Shown piece by piece: positions 1 through 6,893 of a DNA stretch of 33,723 bases (its first letter is position 1; each line of letters starts with the position of its first letter). The notes below the pieces were generated by a model that saw only the letters and a list, made by a program, of their open reading frames with translations, had not been told where the DNA came from and ran no database searches. The DNA is from Firmicutes bacterium UBA2058 (lineage in GTDB: Bacteria; Bacillota; Clostridia; Tissierellales; Sedimentibacteraceae): contig DDAM01000032.1 in NCBI GenBank assembly GCA_002332905.1, positions 1 to 33,723 of the forward strand. Reading direction: 5' to 3'. The translations under genes and the position numbers were made by a program.

Positions 1-60
1 GTTTTGGGATGTCTCTTAACTAAATGACATTGGACTGTAACGTCCTCTTTTTTTATCATT

Positions 61-495
61 TTATGAAGTTATAATTTTTATAAGTATTTTTTCAAATTTT
101 TCATCCTGTTCTCTTGTTCTTTTAGCTGGACCTTTTGTTCTACCACCAGTTTTTCTAACTCTTTGACCTATATATCTAGATTGCAACAAAGTATCTATAT
201 TATTGGCATCTATTTCAAATCCAGCAGTATGAACCACACCTTTTGCCTTAGGAAGCACAATGCTTGCAAGTCCATAATCTTGAGTAATCAGAATATCATA
301 TCTTTGGAAGATTTGAACAATTTTAAAATCTGTTGCATCTCTTCCTTTCTCAACTACAATCACCTCAAAGTCACTTACTAAAAAATGATCCATGTCAACA
401 ACTATTTTAAGATCTAATCCATATTTTTTTGCTACTTTTTCACATATTTTTTTAACATTTTGCGGACAAGCATCACCATCTATTATAATTCTCAT
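61..495 (-). CDS. yqxD: YaiI/YqxD family protein (DUF188)
   Basis: This 144-residue protein matches the YaiI/YqxD (DUF188) family in length and in its N-terminal block MRIIIDGDACP. It also has the family pattern of an acidic cluster in the middle (EKGRDATDF) and a basic GGRTKGPAKRT stretch near the C-terminus. The family has a PIN-like fold and is presumed to bind nucleic acid, but its biological role is not established. I chose the ATG at 493-495 because a GGAGG lies five bases upstream (501-505); the longer reading from a TTG at 507 would overlap that ribosome site. The gene stands alone with its own consensus promoter and a leader of about 160 bases. Family assignment is firm; function is unknown. 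Confidence 0.9.
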   Translation of the reverse strand: MRIIIDGDACPQNVKKICEKVAKKYGLDLKIVVDMDHFLVSDFEVIVVEKGRDATDFKIVQIFQRYDILITQDYGLASIVLPKAKGVVHTAGFEIDANNIDTLLQSRYIGQRVRKTGGRTKGPAKRTREQDEKFEKILIKIITS

Positions 496-656
496 AATTA
501 CCTCCAAAGTCTCAAATATTATTTGAAACTTTGCAATTTTATTTGCACTAAGTTTCTTAACTGTGCATGGAGTCGTAGACTTAGCTTCAATACACTTTTT
601 TAAGGTATAAGAAATATCTACATATTTGTTGTTTAAGTCTATTTTGACATAATAAT
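496..656 (-). promoter_or_regulatory. Structured 5' leader of the YqxD gene
   Basis: Read on the minus strand, the leader can form a three-way junction: TAGACTTA pairs with TAAGTCTA around the small hairpins AAATAT-GTAG-ATATTT and TATAC...GTGTA. Then comes CGACTCCATGCACA, followed by GTGCAAATAAAATTGCA and the GGAGG ribosome site. CTCCA can pair with TGGAG of the ribosome site, and TGCAC with GTGCA. The blocks CGACTCCATGCACA and GTGCAAATAA...ATTGCA recur in the same order in the arcA leader. The pairing is seen by eye only; no known riboswitch class was recognised. Confidence 0.45.
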
Positions 657-662
657 TAATTT

Positions 663-691
663 ATATTACATATTATGACTTATAATGTCAA
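663..691 (-). promoter_or_regulatory. Sigma-A promoter of the YqxD gene
   Basis: On the minus strand TTGACA (691-686), a 17-base spacer and TAATAT (668-663) form a near-perfect vegetative promoter. Transcription would begin near 656, leaving a leader of about 160 bases before the ATG at 495. The -35 is part of an inverted repeat TTGACAT/ATGTCAA (644-691). Confidence 0.7.
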
Positions 692-693
692 TA

Positions 694-882
694 GTGACAA
701 ACAAATTTTGTTTATCACTACAGACAAACAAATTTAATCAAAAAATAAATTAAACTTTTTTAATGAAATATAATTTTATTAAAAAAGTTTAATTTTGCCC
801 GTTAATTATAAATACAAAATCCGCTCAAAATACTCCCCCCATAGCCTTTGGCTATAATATTCTTCGCTTCATTTGCAATGAA
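694..882. repeat. Cluster of inverted repeats in a gene-free stretch
   Basis: The stretch 496-1028 has no convincing gene. It holds four hairpins in a row: 694-718 (GTGA, AAACAA / TTGTTT, TCAC with one mismatch); 747-795 (two perfect 18-base arms around a 13-base loop); 841-855 (ATAGCC-TTT-GGCTAT); and 868-882 (TTCATT-TGC-AATGAA). The 747-795 hairpin is followed by a T-rich run on the minus strand, so it could end minus-strand transcripts coming from the regulator gene at 1171. Confidence 0.6.
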
Positions 883-915
883 ACATATATATTATAACTT
901 ATTTTTTTAAAAATT

Positions 916-971
916 ACCATGACGTTTTTGGAAAATTTTAATTTTCCAGTAATGTTATGGTGGTTTTTTTT
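916..971 (+). terminator. Long imperfect dyad with T-run (terminator or operator)
   Basis: Outer arms ACCATGAC (916-923) and GTTATGGT (955-962) and perfect inner arms GGAAAATT (930-937) and AATTTTCC (940-947) make a 47-base dyad, followed by GGTTTTTTTT. The shape is that of an intrinsic terminator on the plus strand. However, no plus-strand gene is seen upstream, and the dyad sits just before the -10-like TATACT (980-985) and ribosome site of the peptide gene. An operator role, or transcription attenuation ahead of that gene, is equally possible. Confidence 0.5.
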
Positions 972-1028
972 CGACATATTATACTTCATTTCAACAATAA
1001 ATTATTTTAAAATGGAGGATATAATATA

Positions 1029-1166
1029 ATGATAAAAAAATTTAAAAATTTAACTGTAATTTTTTCAATCTTACTTTTAACTGTGTTTACTATTTGTACC
1101 CCATTGTTTAATAATAATCTAATTTTACCAATGTGTGATTTACCAGCAGAAAAAGTTCATCAATAA
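1029..1166 (+). CDS. Candidate exported signalling pro-peptide (45 aa)
   Basis: An ATG at 1029 follows GGAGG (1014-1018) with a ten-base spacer and opens 45 codons ending in TAA at 1164-1166. The product has a basic start (MIKKFKN), a hydrophobic core of about 20 residues (LTVIFSILLLTVFTICTPLF) and a polar tail ending LPMCDLPAEKVHQ. This is the layout of a Sec-exported pro-peptide. It is tail-to-tail with the RRNPP-type regulator gene, four bases apart, an arrangement also known for some Rgg/SHP pairs. I infer that it encodes the cognate peptide, with the active form drawn from the C-terminal tail. A TATACT at 980-985 could be its -10; no good -35 is seen, as might be expected for an activated promoter. 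I know no homologue. Confidence 0.6.
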   Translation: MIKKFKNLTVIFSILLLTVFTICTPLFNNNLILPMCDLPAEKVHQ

Positions 1167-1170
1167 CGAT

Positions 1171-2100
1171 TTAAAAATAAAAACTTTCCTTTAATAAATG
1201 ACAGTTGCTTAAACCAAAGTCCCTTATACTTTGAGCAGTAGCGCTGTCATTCATTATTGTCATAATATAATACGCCTGTAACAATATTTTAGCTAATTCA
1301 TCTTCATTTTCTACATTCCCTTTTCTTACCATGCACCAAGCTTTATTATACAACAATTTTCCTAAGAACTTTGACCTTCCACTTTCGCTGGTTAACTTAA
1401 TTCCGATATCGCATATTTCTATACATTCATTATATCTGCCTTCTAAGCCTAGCCACTTAGATAAATTATACAAAAGTAAAGGATATGTTCTTATTATTTC
1501 CTCTGAATTTATATACCTAGTATCTATATATTCCTTTAGTTCATAAAATAAATTAATAGCTTTCCTATATTCTTTGATATATCCATAAGCATTTGCTATA
1601 TTATTAATTATAGTTATATCATCAAATGTCAATAAGCAATTACATAGTCTAACTTGTCCATATTTTGGCACAGTCATTTTTATAGCATTTTCCAACTTTT
1701 TAATCTGTATTTCATTTTTGATTTCCACGCTTTCAGTTAATACTTCCATGTATTGTACAAACTGTATTGTCAAAGTATCATTATTTTGAATAATTTTTCT
1801 TAAACCTTCTAATAAAATTTTTGCATTTTCTAAACTACCACACATAATCGCCTGTCTTATATAGAACTTTTTTTCATGGATTTCTAAGTCATTATCTCCT
1901 ATATAAGCATCATACATCTCCCCACTTTGTCCCATCCTCTGCATCAATGCATCAAAGTTAGCTTTACTTGGTACACGTTCGCCATTTTCAATACGTGAAA
2001 GGGTTGGTACTGAACATATGCCATCAGCTAATTCTTCTTGGCTAATTCCTAGTAAATTACGTTGCTTTCTTATTATTTCCCCTATGGAAAATATAGACAT
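1171..2100 (-). CDS. RRNPP-type (Rgg/PlcR-like) HTH-TPR regulator
   Basis: The 309-residue product starts with an XRE-type helix-turn-helix (about residues 5-60; GEIIRKQRNLLGISQEELA then SVPTLSRIENGERVPS). The remaining ~240 residues are helical and read like degenerate TPR repeats, the layout of PlcR, PrgX, NprR and Rgg, which bind imported peptides. I chose the ATG at 2100 because GGAGG lies at 2107-2111; the longer frame to 2145 has no ribosome site. The gene lies downstream of arcC on the same strand but is separated from it by a terminator. It converges with the peptide gene at 1029. Direct targets cannot be read from the sequence. Its own peptide gene and the adjacent arc operon are the obvious candidates. 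Confidence 0.82.
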   Translation of the reverse strand: MSIFSIGEIIRKQRNLLGISQEELADGICSVPTLSRIENGERVPSKANFDALMQRMGQSGEMYDAYIGDNDLEIHEKKFYIRQAIMCGSLENAKILLEGLRKIIQNNDTLTIQFVQYMEVLTESVEIKNEIQIKKLENAIKMTVPKYGQVRLCNCLLTFDDITIINNIANAYGYIKEYRKAINLFYELKEYIDTRYINSEEIIRTYPLLLYNLSKWLGLEGRYNECIEICDIGIKLTSESGRSKFLGKLLYNKAWCMVRKGNVENEDELAKILLQAYYIMTIMNDSATAQSIRDFGLSNCHLLKESFYF

Positions 2101-2131
2101 AAAATACCTCCAATGTGAATTTATAGTTATA

Positions 2132-2167
2132 GCAAAAAGCCACAAAGGATATTTGCGCTTTGTGGCT
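2132..2167 (-). terminator. Terminator after arcC
   Basis: Read on the minus strand, AGCCACAAAG (2167-2158) pairs perfectly with CTTTGTGGCT (2147-2138) around a ten-base loop, followed by TTTTGC. It ends the arc operon before the regulator gene, though some read-through could serve that gene. Confidence 0.8.
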
Positions 2168-2184
2168 AATTTTATTATGTTTAA

Positions 2185-3123
2185 TTATTTAATTATTGTA
2201 CCATTTTTTCCTTCTAAAGCATCTACTGCTTTATAAAGAGACGTGATTATAGCTTTTCTTCTTGGTTTCGACTGAGCAAATTTAACTGCAGCTTGAACCT
2301 TTGGAAGCATACTTCCAGGAGCGAAGTGTCCTTCCTCAATGTATTTGTTAGCCTCTTCTACTGTAAGTGAAGCTAAATTTTGTTGGTTTGGTTTATTGAA
2401 GTTAATTGCAACTTGCTCTACTTCTGTTAAAATTAATAAAACATCAGCATCCATATCCTCAGCTAATCTTTCAGCAGCTAAATCCTTGTCTATAACTGCT
2501 GCAACGCCTTCTAATGAACCATCTTCTTTTTCTATTACTGGTATTCCGCCACCACCGCAAGTAACTACGATTGTAGAATCCCATAATTTTTTAACTGTAT
2601 CTAATTCAACTATTTTAATTGGCATAGGAGATGGAACTACTCTTCTCCAGCCTCTGCCAGCATCCTCTTTAACTGTATAGCCTTTTTCAGTCTGAAGCGC
2701 TTTTGCTTCTTCCTCTGAATAGAAAGGTCCTATAGGTTTAGTTGGATTTTGAAACGCTTTATCATTTTTATCAACTACAACCTGTGTTACTAAAGAAACT
2801 ACAGGAATATCTTTACCTTGTTGTTTTAGTATAAATTTTAGTGCCTGTTGAATATGATATCCTATATATCCTTGACTCATAGCTCCACATACATCAAATG
2901 GCATTGCTGGAGTTATATCCTTAGCTGTTTCTGATGCTAATAATATTCTACCGACCTGTGGTCCATTTCCATGCACTACAGCTATTTCATATCCTTGTGA
3001 GCTTATTTCAGCAAGCTTTTCACTAGTTTTTGTTACTACCTTTAATTGTGACTCAGCTGTTGACGGTAAGCCTTTTTCTTCAAGAGCATTGCCACCTAAT
3101 GCTACTACTACTTTTTGTGCCAT
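2185..3123 (-). CDS. arcC: Carbamate kinase
   Basis: This 312-residue enzyme is the last step of the arginine deiminase pathway: carbamoyl phosphate plus ADP gives ATP, ammonia and carbon dioxide. The amino-acid-kinase motifs are clear: ALGGNALEEKG at the start, VHGNGPQVG near residue 50, and CGGGGIPV near 190. Length is standard. ATG at 3123 follows AAGGAG. It lies 19 bases after arcB and ends before a strong terminator. Together with arcA and arcB it lets the cell make ATP and ammonia from arginine. Confidence 0.97.
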   Translation of the reverse strand: MAQKVVVALGGNALEEKGLPSTAESQLKVVTKTSEKLAEISSQGYEIAVVHGNGPQVGRILLASETAKDITPAMPFDVCGAMSQGYIGYHIQQALKFILKQQGKDIPVVSLVTQVVVDKNDKAFQNPTKPIGPFYSEEEAKALQTEKGYTVKEDAGRGWRRVVPSPMPIKIVELDTVKKLWDSTIVVTCGGGGIPVIEKEDGSLEGVAAVIDKDLAAERLAEDMDADVLLILTEVEQVAINFNKPNQQNLASLTVEEANKYIEEGHFAPGSMLPKVQAAVKFAQSKPRRKAIITSLYKAVDALEGKNGTIIK

Positions 3124-3142
3124 ATATTATCTCCTTAACATA

Positions 3143-4129
3143 CTATATAGTTGCAACCATTACAGCTTTAATTGTATGCATTCTGTTCTCTGCTTCATCA
3201 AATACAACTGAATGTCTGCTTCTAAATACTTCGTCTGTAACCTCTCTAATATCTATTCCTTTTTCCATCCATTCTTTAGCCATTTTTGTTTCAAAATCGT
3301 GGAAAGCTGGTAAACAGTGTAGGAATTTAACATCTGGATTTCCTGTTGCTTTTAATAAATCCATAGTTACTTTGTATGGAGTTAATAATTTTACTCTTTC
3401 AGGTATTTGTGCTTCTTCTCCCATTGATGCCCAAACGTCAGTGTATATAACGTCTGCACCTTTAACTGATTCTATGTTATCTGATACTTCTATTATAGCA
3501 CCTGTTTCTTTAGCAACTTCGTTTGCTTGTCTTAAAACTTCTTCATCAACCTTTAAGTCTTTTGGTCCGAATGCTACAAAGTGCATTCCCATTTTAGCAC
3601 ATCCATACATCCAAGCATATGACATGTTGTTTCTTATATCTCCTGCAAATACAACCTTAACTTTGTTTAAAGGCTTAGCAACATGCTCTTCTATAGTAAG
3701 CATATCTGCAAGTATTTGAGTTGGATGATCAACGTCTGTTAAACCATTCCATACAGGAACTCCAGAATATTTAGCTAAATTTTCAACAACTTCTTGGCTA
3801 AATCCTCTATATTCTATACCATCATAAAATCTTCCTAATACCTTAGCAGTATCTTCCAAAGATTCTTTTTTACCCATTTGAGAACTGTTTGAATCCAAGA
3901 ATGTAACATGAGCACCTTCTTCTAATGCGCCAACCTCAAAAGCACATCTAGTTCTTGTAGATGATTTTTCAAATAATAAAACAATATTTTTTCCCTTTAA
4001 TACATAATTAGAAATTCCTGCTCTTTTTTTAGCCTTTAAATCATGAGCTAAATCTAATAAATATCTAATTTCTAATGGAGAAAAATCCATTAATGTTAAA
4101 AAACTTCTTCCTTTTAAGTTAACTGCCAT
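3143..4129 (-). CDS. arcB: Ornithine carbamoyltransferase (catabolic)
   Basis: The 328-residue product carries the carbamoyl-phosphate site KSSTRTR (about 55-61), the HPTQ motif (DHPTQILAD) and the ornithine-side HCLPAFHD near residue 270. Placement between arcA and arcC indicates the catabolic direction: citrulline plus phosphate gives ornithine and carbamoyl phosphate. In sequence alone it cannot be told from the anabolic ArgF, so the name rests on context. The ATG at 4129 has GGAGG upstream. The 73-base gap to arcA is pure AT-rich sequence with no visible promoter or terminator. Confidence 0.96.
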   Translation of the reverse strand: MAVNLKGRSFLTLMDFSPLEIRYLLDLAHDLKAKKRAGISNYVLKGKNIVLLFEKSSTRTRCAFEVGALEEGAHVTFLDSNSSQMGKKESLEDTAKVLGRFYDGIEYRGFSQEVVENLAKYSGVPVWNGLTDVDHPTQILADMLTIEEHVAKPLNKVKVVFAGDIRNNMSYAWMYGCAKMGMHFVAFGPKDLKVDEEVLRQANEVAKETGAIIEVSDNIESVKGADVIYTDVWASMGEEAQIPERVKLLTPYKVTMDLLKATGNPDVKFLHCLPAFHDFETKMAKEWMEKGIDIREVTDEVFRSRHSVVFDEAENRMHTIKAVMVATI

Positions 4130-4202
4130 TTTAATATCCTCCTAATATTTCATTTTTATTATTTCTATTTATTTAATTTTTAATTTTAACTTCACAGTAA
4201 AA

Positions 4203-5414
4203 CTACTCTCTAACAAGTGGCATACTCATACATCTTGGACCACCACGACCTCTAGATAGCTCGGCACTTGGCATAACATGTACTTTTACTCCACTCTCTT
4301 CTAGTATCCTATTTGATACATAATTTCTAGAATATACTACCACATTTCCTGGAGATATTGCAAGTGTATTTGAGCCGTCATTCCACTGCTCACGTGCTGC
4401 ATCTATTACGTTACCGCCTCCGCATGTAATTAATGAAATTTTGTCTAAATTTAAATGTCTTCTTAGAATTTCATCAATTGTACCATGCTCTTCATGTATA
4501 GATAAATTAGTGCCTTCATTCTTAGTTAAGGTAAAAACACTCATATCTTTTTTGATATTTGGATGTATTGTGAACTTATCATAGTCAACCATAGTAAATA
4601 CTGTATCAAGATGCATAAATGCTCTGTATTTTGGTATATCAATAGCTAGTATCTTTTTAAATTTTTCTTTACCTAATATGTTATGAGCATATTTTTCTAT
4701 TGCACTAGCATCAGTTCTCTGAGAAATACCAACTGCAATGGTTTCTTCGTTAAGTATTAAGACATCTCCACCCTCAATAGAAAAATCCTCTGTTCTATCA
4801 TACCATAGAGGAGTTTTATTGTATTCAGGATGATATTTAAATATGTATTTTCCAAATATAGTTTCTCTTCTACGTGTCACAGTACGCATTTTATGAATTG
4901 AAACTCCAACACCAGCTGTTGAGAATGGATCTCTAGTAAAGTATAGATTTGGCATTGGATCTACAATGAAGGGGTAATCGCTTTCTAGATAGTCTATTAA
5001 ATTTCTTTTTTCATAATTCTTTACTTCTGAAGTTCTCACTCCAGCCATCATTTTACTAACCATTTCTTTGGTTTCAAATGATTTATAGAATTCCTTTAAT
5101 ACTTCTGTTTTTCTAGCCTCTTTAATTCCTGCTTCGACGATAAATTCATTAATGAACTCTTCTTTGATATCATTATTATATAATGATTGTGTAACTAAAT
5201 CTAATAAGTAAACAACTTCTGTACCATTTTGTCTTAGAATCTGCGCAAAAGCATCGTGTTCGTCTTGTGCAACCTGTAAAAATGGTATATCATCAAACAA
5301 TAATCTTTCGAGATATTCTGGCATTAAATTTTCTAACTCATATCCCGGTCTGTGTAATAAAACTTTTTTCAGTTTTCCTATTTCAGAATAAATCTGAATA
5401 GCATTGTTTATCAT
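4203..5414 (-). CDS. arcA: Arginine deiminase
   Basis: The 403-residue enzyme hydrolyses arginine to citrulline and ammonia. Catalytic blocks are in order: FTRDPFS, the acidic FSIEGGD, HLDTVFTMVD (His and Asp) and the nucleophilic cysteine in GRGGPRCMSMPL nine residues from the end. I chose the ATG at 5414 because GGAGG (5420-5424) sits just upstream; the in-frame ATG at 5426 overlaps that site. It is first in arcABC, behind a consensus promoter and a leader of about 158 bases that can fold over the ribosome site. No arginine/ornithine antiporter (arcD) or ArgR gene is in the window. Confidence 0.97.
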   Translation of the reverse strand: MINNAIQIYSEIGKLKKVLLHRPGYELENLMPEYLERLLFDDIPFLQVAQDEHDAFAQILRQNGTEVVYLLDLVTQSLYNNDIKEEFINEFIVEAGIKEARKTEVLKEFYKSFETKEMVSKMMAGVRTSEVKNYEKRNLIDYLESDYPFIVDPMPNLYFTRDPFSTAGVGVSIHKMRTVTRRRETIFGKYIFKYHPEYNKTPLWYDRTEDFSIEGGDVLILNEETIAVGISQRTDASAIEKYAHNILGKEKFKKILAIDIPKYRAFMHLDTVFTMVDYDKFTIHPNIKKDMSVFTLTKNEGTNLSIHEEHGTIDEILRRHLNLDKISLITCGGGNVIDAAREQWNDGSNTLAISPGNVVVYSRNYVSNRILEESGVKVHVMPSAELSRGRGGPRCMSMPLVRE

Positions 5415-5572
5415 ATTTACCTCCATGCAATTATTTGCACAAGAATGTTAACCTTTTACTAAAAAAGGTTTATTCACTTGTGCATGGAGTCGGGGCGTAT
5501 TTTTAATGCTATTAAAAATTTCTTTCAGCCTTATCACCACCAACCATATTTAATAAAATCAAAATTGTATAT
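5415..5572 (-). promoter_or_regulatory. Structured arcA leader with two exclusive folds
   Basis: On the minus strand an upstream domain contains GTTGG/CCGAC outer pairing, GGC/GCC inner pairing and the perfect hairpin ATTTTTAAT-AGC-ATTAAAAAT. Then follows CTCCATGCACAAG. This segment can pair in two ways: TGCACAAG with CTTGTGCA (8 perfect pairs, leaving the ribosome site free), or CTCCATGCA with TGCATGGAG (9 perfect pairs, burying GGAGG). The two compete for TGCA, as in translational riboswitches. The blocks CGACTCCATGCACA and GTGCAAATAATTGCA are shared with the YqxD leader. Ligand, if any, is unknown. Confidence 0.5.
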
Positions 5573-5578
5573 ATTTCG

Positions 5579-5609
5579 AGTTTATCATTTACGGTTTACA
5601 GTGTCAACC
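5579..5609 (-). promoter_or_regulatory. arcABC promoter with overlapping dyad
   Basis: On the minus strand TTGACA (5607-5602), a 17-base spacer and TAAACT (5584-5579) form the promoter, with a start near 5572. A 17-base near-palindrome GGTTTACAGTGTCAACC (5593-5609) covers the -35 box and looks like an operator, so the operon may be regulated at initiation as well as in its leader. Confidence 0.7.
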
Positions 5610-5650
5610 ATTTTTTATAATTATTCTTCTGATTAATATTTATGCATTTT

Positions 5651-6871
5651 TTAATCTTCATCGTTATTTTCGTTTAAAACAATGTCTGTCTTCATCGTAT
5701 TCGCTATTTTAATCGATTTCAAACCGTACTTATTTCGTATATTATCTATAGTTTTTTCCAGTTTTTCTTCTTTCTCATGCTTTCTATTCTCATTGTGGAA
5801 TATGCCAATCTGTTCATTAACTATGTTAGAATTTACAAGATTTGTACCAGTTATGGTCAACATTCTAATTGGAGATTTCATATTCCAAGAGGATTTTATT
5901 AAATACATAGCAGCTTCCCTTATCTCTAAGGATAAGTTAGTAGAATTGTTCAAAGGCTTTTGCCTATTAATTGTTTTAAAATCCGGACTTTTTATAGTGA
6001 CCTGTACAGTTGTACACTTTACTTGGTAGCTTCTCATCCTTGCGGCAACTGTATCCGCAAGAAGTGTAACACCTATATCTATATCCTCAAGACCAACTAG
6101 GTTTCTTCTAAATGTCATTCCATTACCAACTGACTTAACTTCACTTTTTTCATAAATAGATTTAACAGGGCTATCATCTAAACCATTTGCATAATTATGT
6201 ATTACTTCACCCATTTTACCAAACTTTAATTTAAGCATTCTTTTATCACTGCTGGCTAGCTGACCAATTGTGTGTATTCCTATTTTTTCTAATTCTTTTG
6301 TCATAGATTTTCCAACATATAATAGATCAGATACAGGAAGAGGATAAATAATTTTTTTATAATTTTCTTCATCAATAACCGTTGTCGCATCAGGTTTTTT
6401 ATAATCACTACCAAGCTTAGCAAAAATCTTATTAAAAGAAACTCCGACTGAAATAGTAAGACCTATGTCTTTTTTGATTTTTTCTCTAAGTAAATTTGCT
6501 ATTTGAACTCCATCTCCAAATAGTTTATCACTATATGTAACATCAAGCCATGATTCATCTATACCAAATGACTCAACTAAGTCAGTAAATTCTTCATATA
6601 TTTTGTTAACAACTTTTGAATATTTATAATATTCATCATGGTGAGGTTCTACAAGAACCAGTTCAGGACATTTTTTCTTAGCTTGCCATACTGTTTCTGC
6701 AGTTATGATTTTATATTTTTTAGCTAATTCGTTTTTAGCAAGTATTATACCGTGTCTACTTTCTGGATTTCCACACACAGCCATAGGCACATCCTTTAGT
6801 TTTGGGTTTAATATACACTCTACTGATGCGAAAAAACCATTGCAATCACAGTGAAGTATCGTCTTTTTCAT
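5651..6871 (-). CDS. dinB: DNA polymerase IV (Y-family)
   Basis: This 406-residue protein is a lesion-bypass DNA polymerase. The first catalytic block is LHCDCNGFFASVE, with the metal-binding Asp at residue 9 and the steric-gate aromatic pair; Asn replaces the second Asp of the usual DMD. The second block is SFGIDESWLDV, where DE supplies the other two metal ligands. A helix-hairpin-helix region follows (GKSMTKELEKIGIHTIGQLA), then the little-finger domain. No clear clamp-binding motif stands out at the C-terminus. It starts 22 bases after an LCP gene on the same strand, so the two are probably co-transcribed. No SOS box was found. Confidence 0.95.
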   Translation of the reverse strand: MKKTILHCDCNGFFASVECILNPKLKDVPMAVCGNPESRHGIILAKNELAKKYKIITAETVWQAKKKCPELVLVEPHHDEYYKYSKVVNKIYEEFTDLVESFGIDESWLDVTYSDKLFGDGVQIANLLREKIKKDIGLTISVGVSFNKIFAKLGSDYKKPDATTVIDEENYKKIIYPLPVSDLLYVGKSMTKELEKIGIHTIGQLASSDKRMLKLKFGKMGEVIHNYANGLDDSPVKSIYEKSEVKSVGNGMTFRRNLVGLEDIDIGVTLLADTVAARMRSYQVKCTTVQVTIKSPDFKTINRQKPLNNSTNLSLEIREAAMYLIKSSWNMKSPIRMLTITGTNLVNSNIVNEQIGIFHNENRKHEKEEKLEKTIDNIRNKYGLKSIKIANTMKTDIVLNENNDED

Positions 6872-6893
6872 TTACTCACCTACTTTTGTTGTT

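Noticed and set aside
1..60. Left edge with GGACTGTAACGTCCTCTTTTTTT and CTTAACTAAATGACATT, possibly a terminator or an insertion-sequence end.
   Set aside because: The stem is only four pairs, and no transposase or matching inverted end is visible in the window.
3030..3719. A 229-codon plus-strand frame opposite arcB and arcC.
   Set aside because: It is a shadow of two well-supported enzymes, with no ribosome site or recognisable domain.
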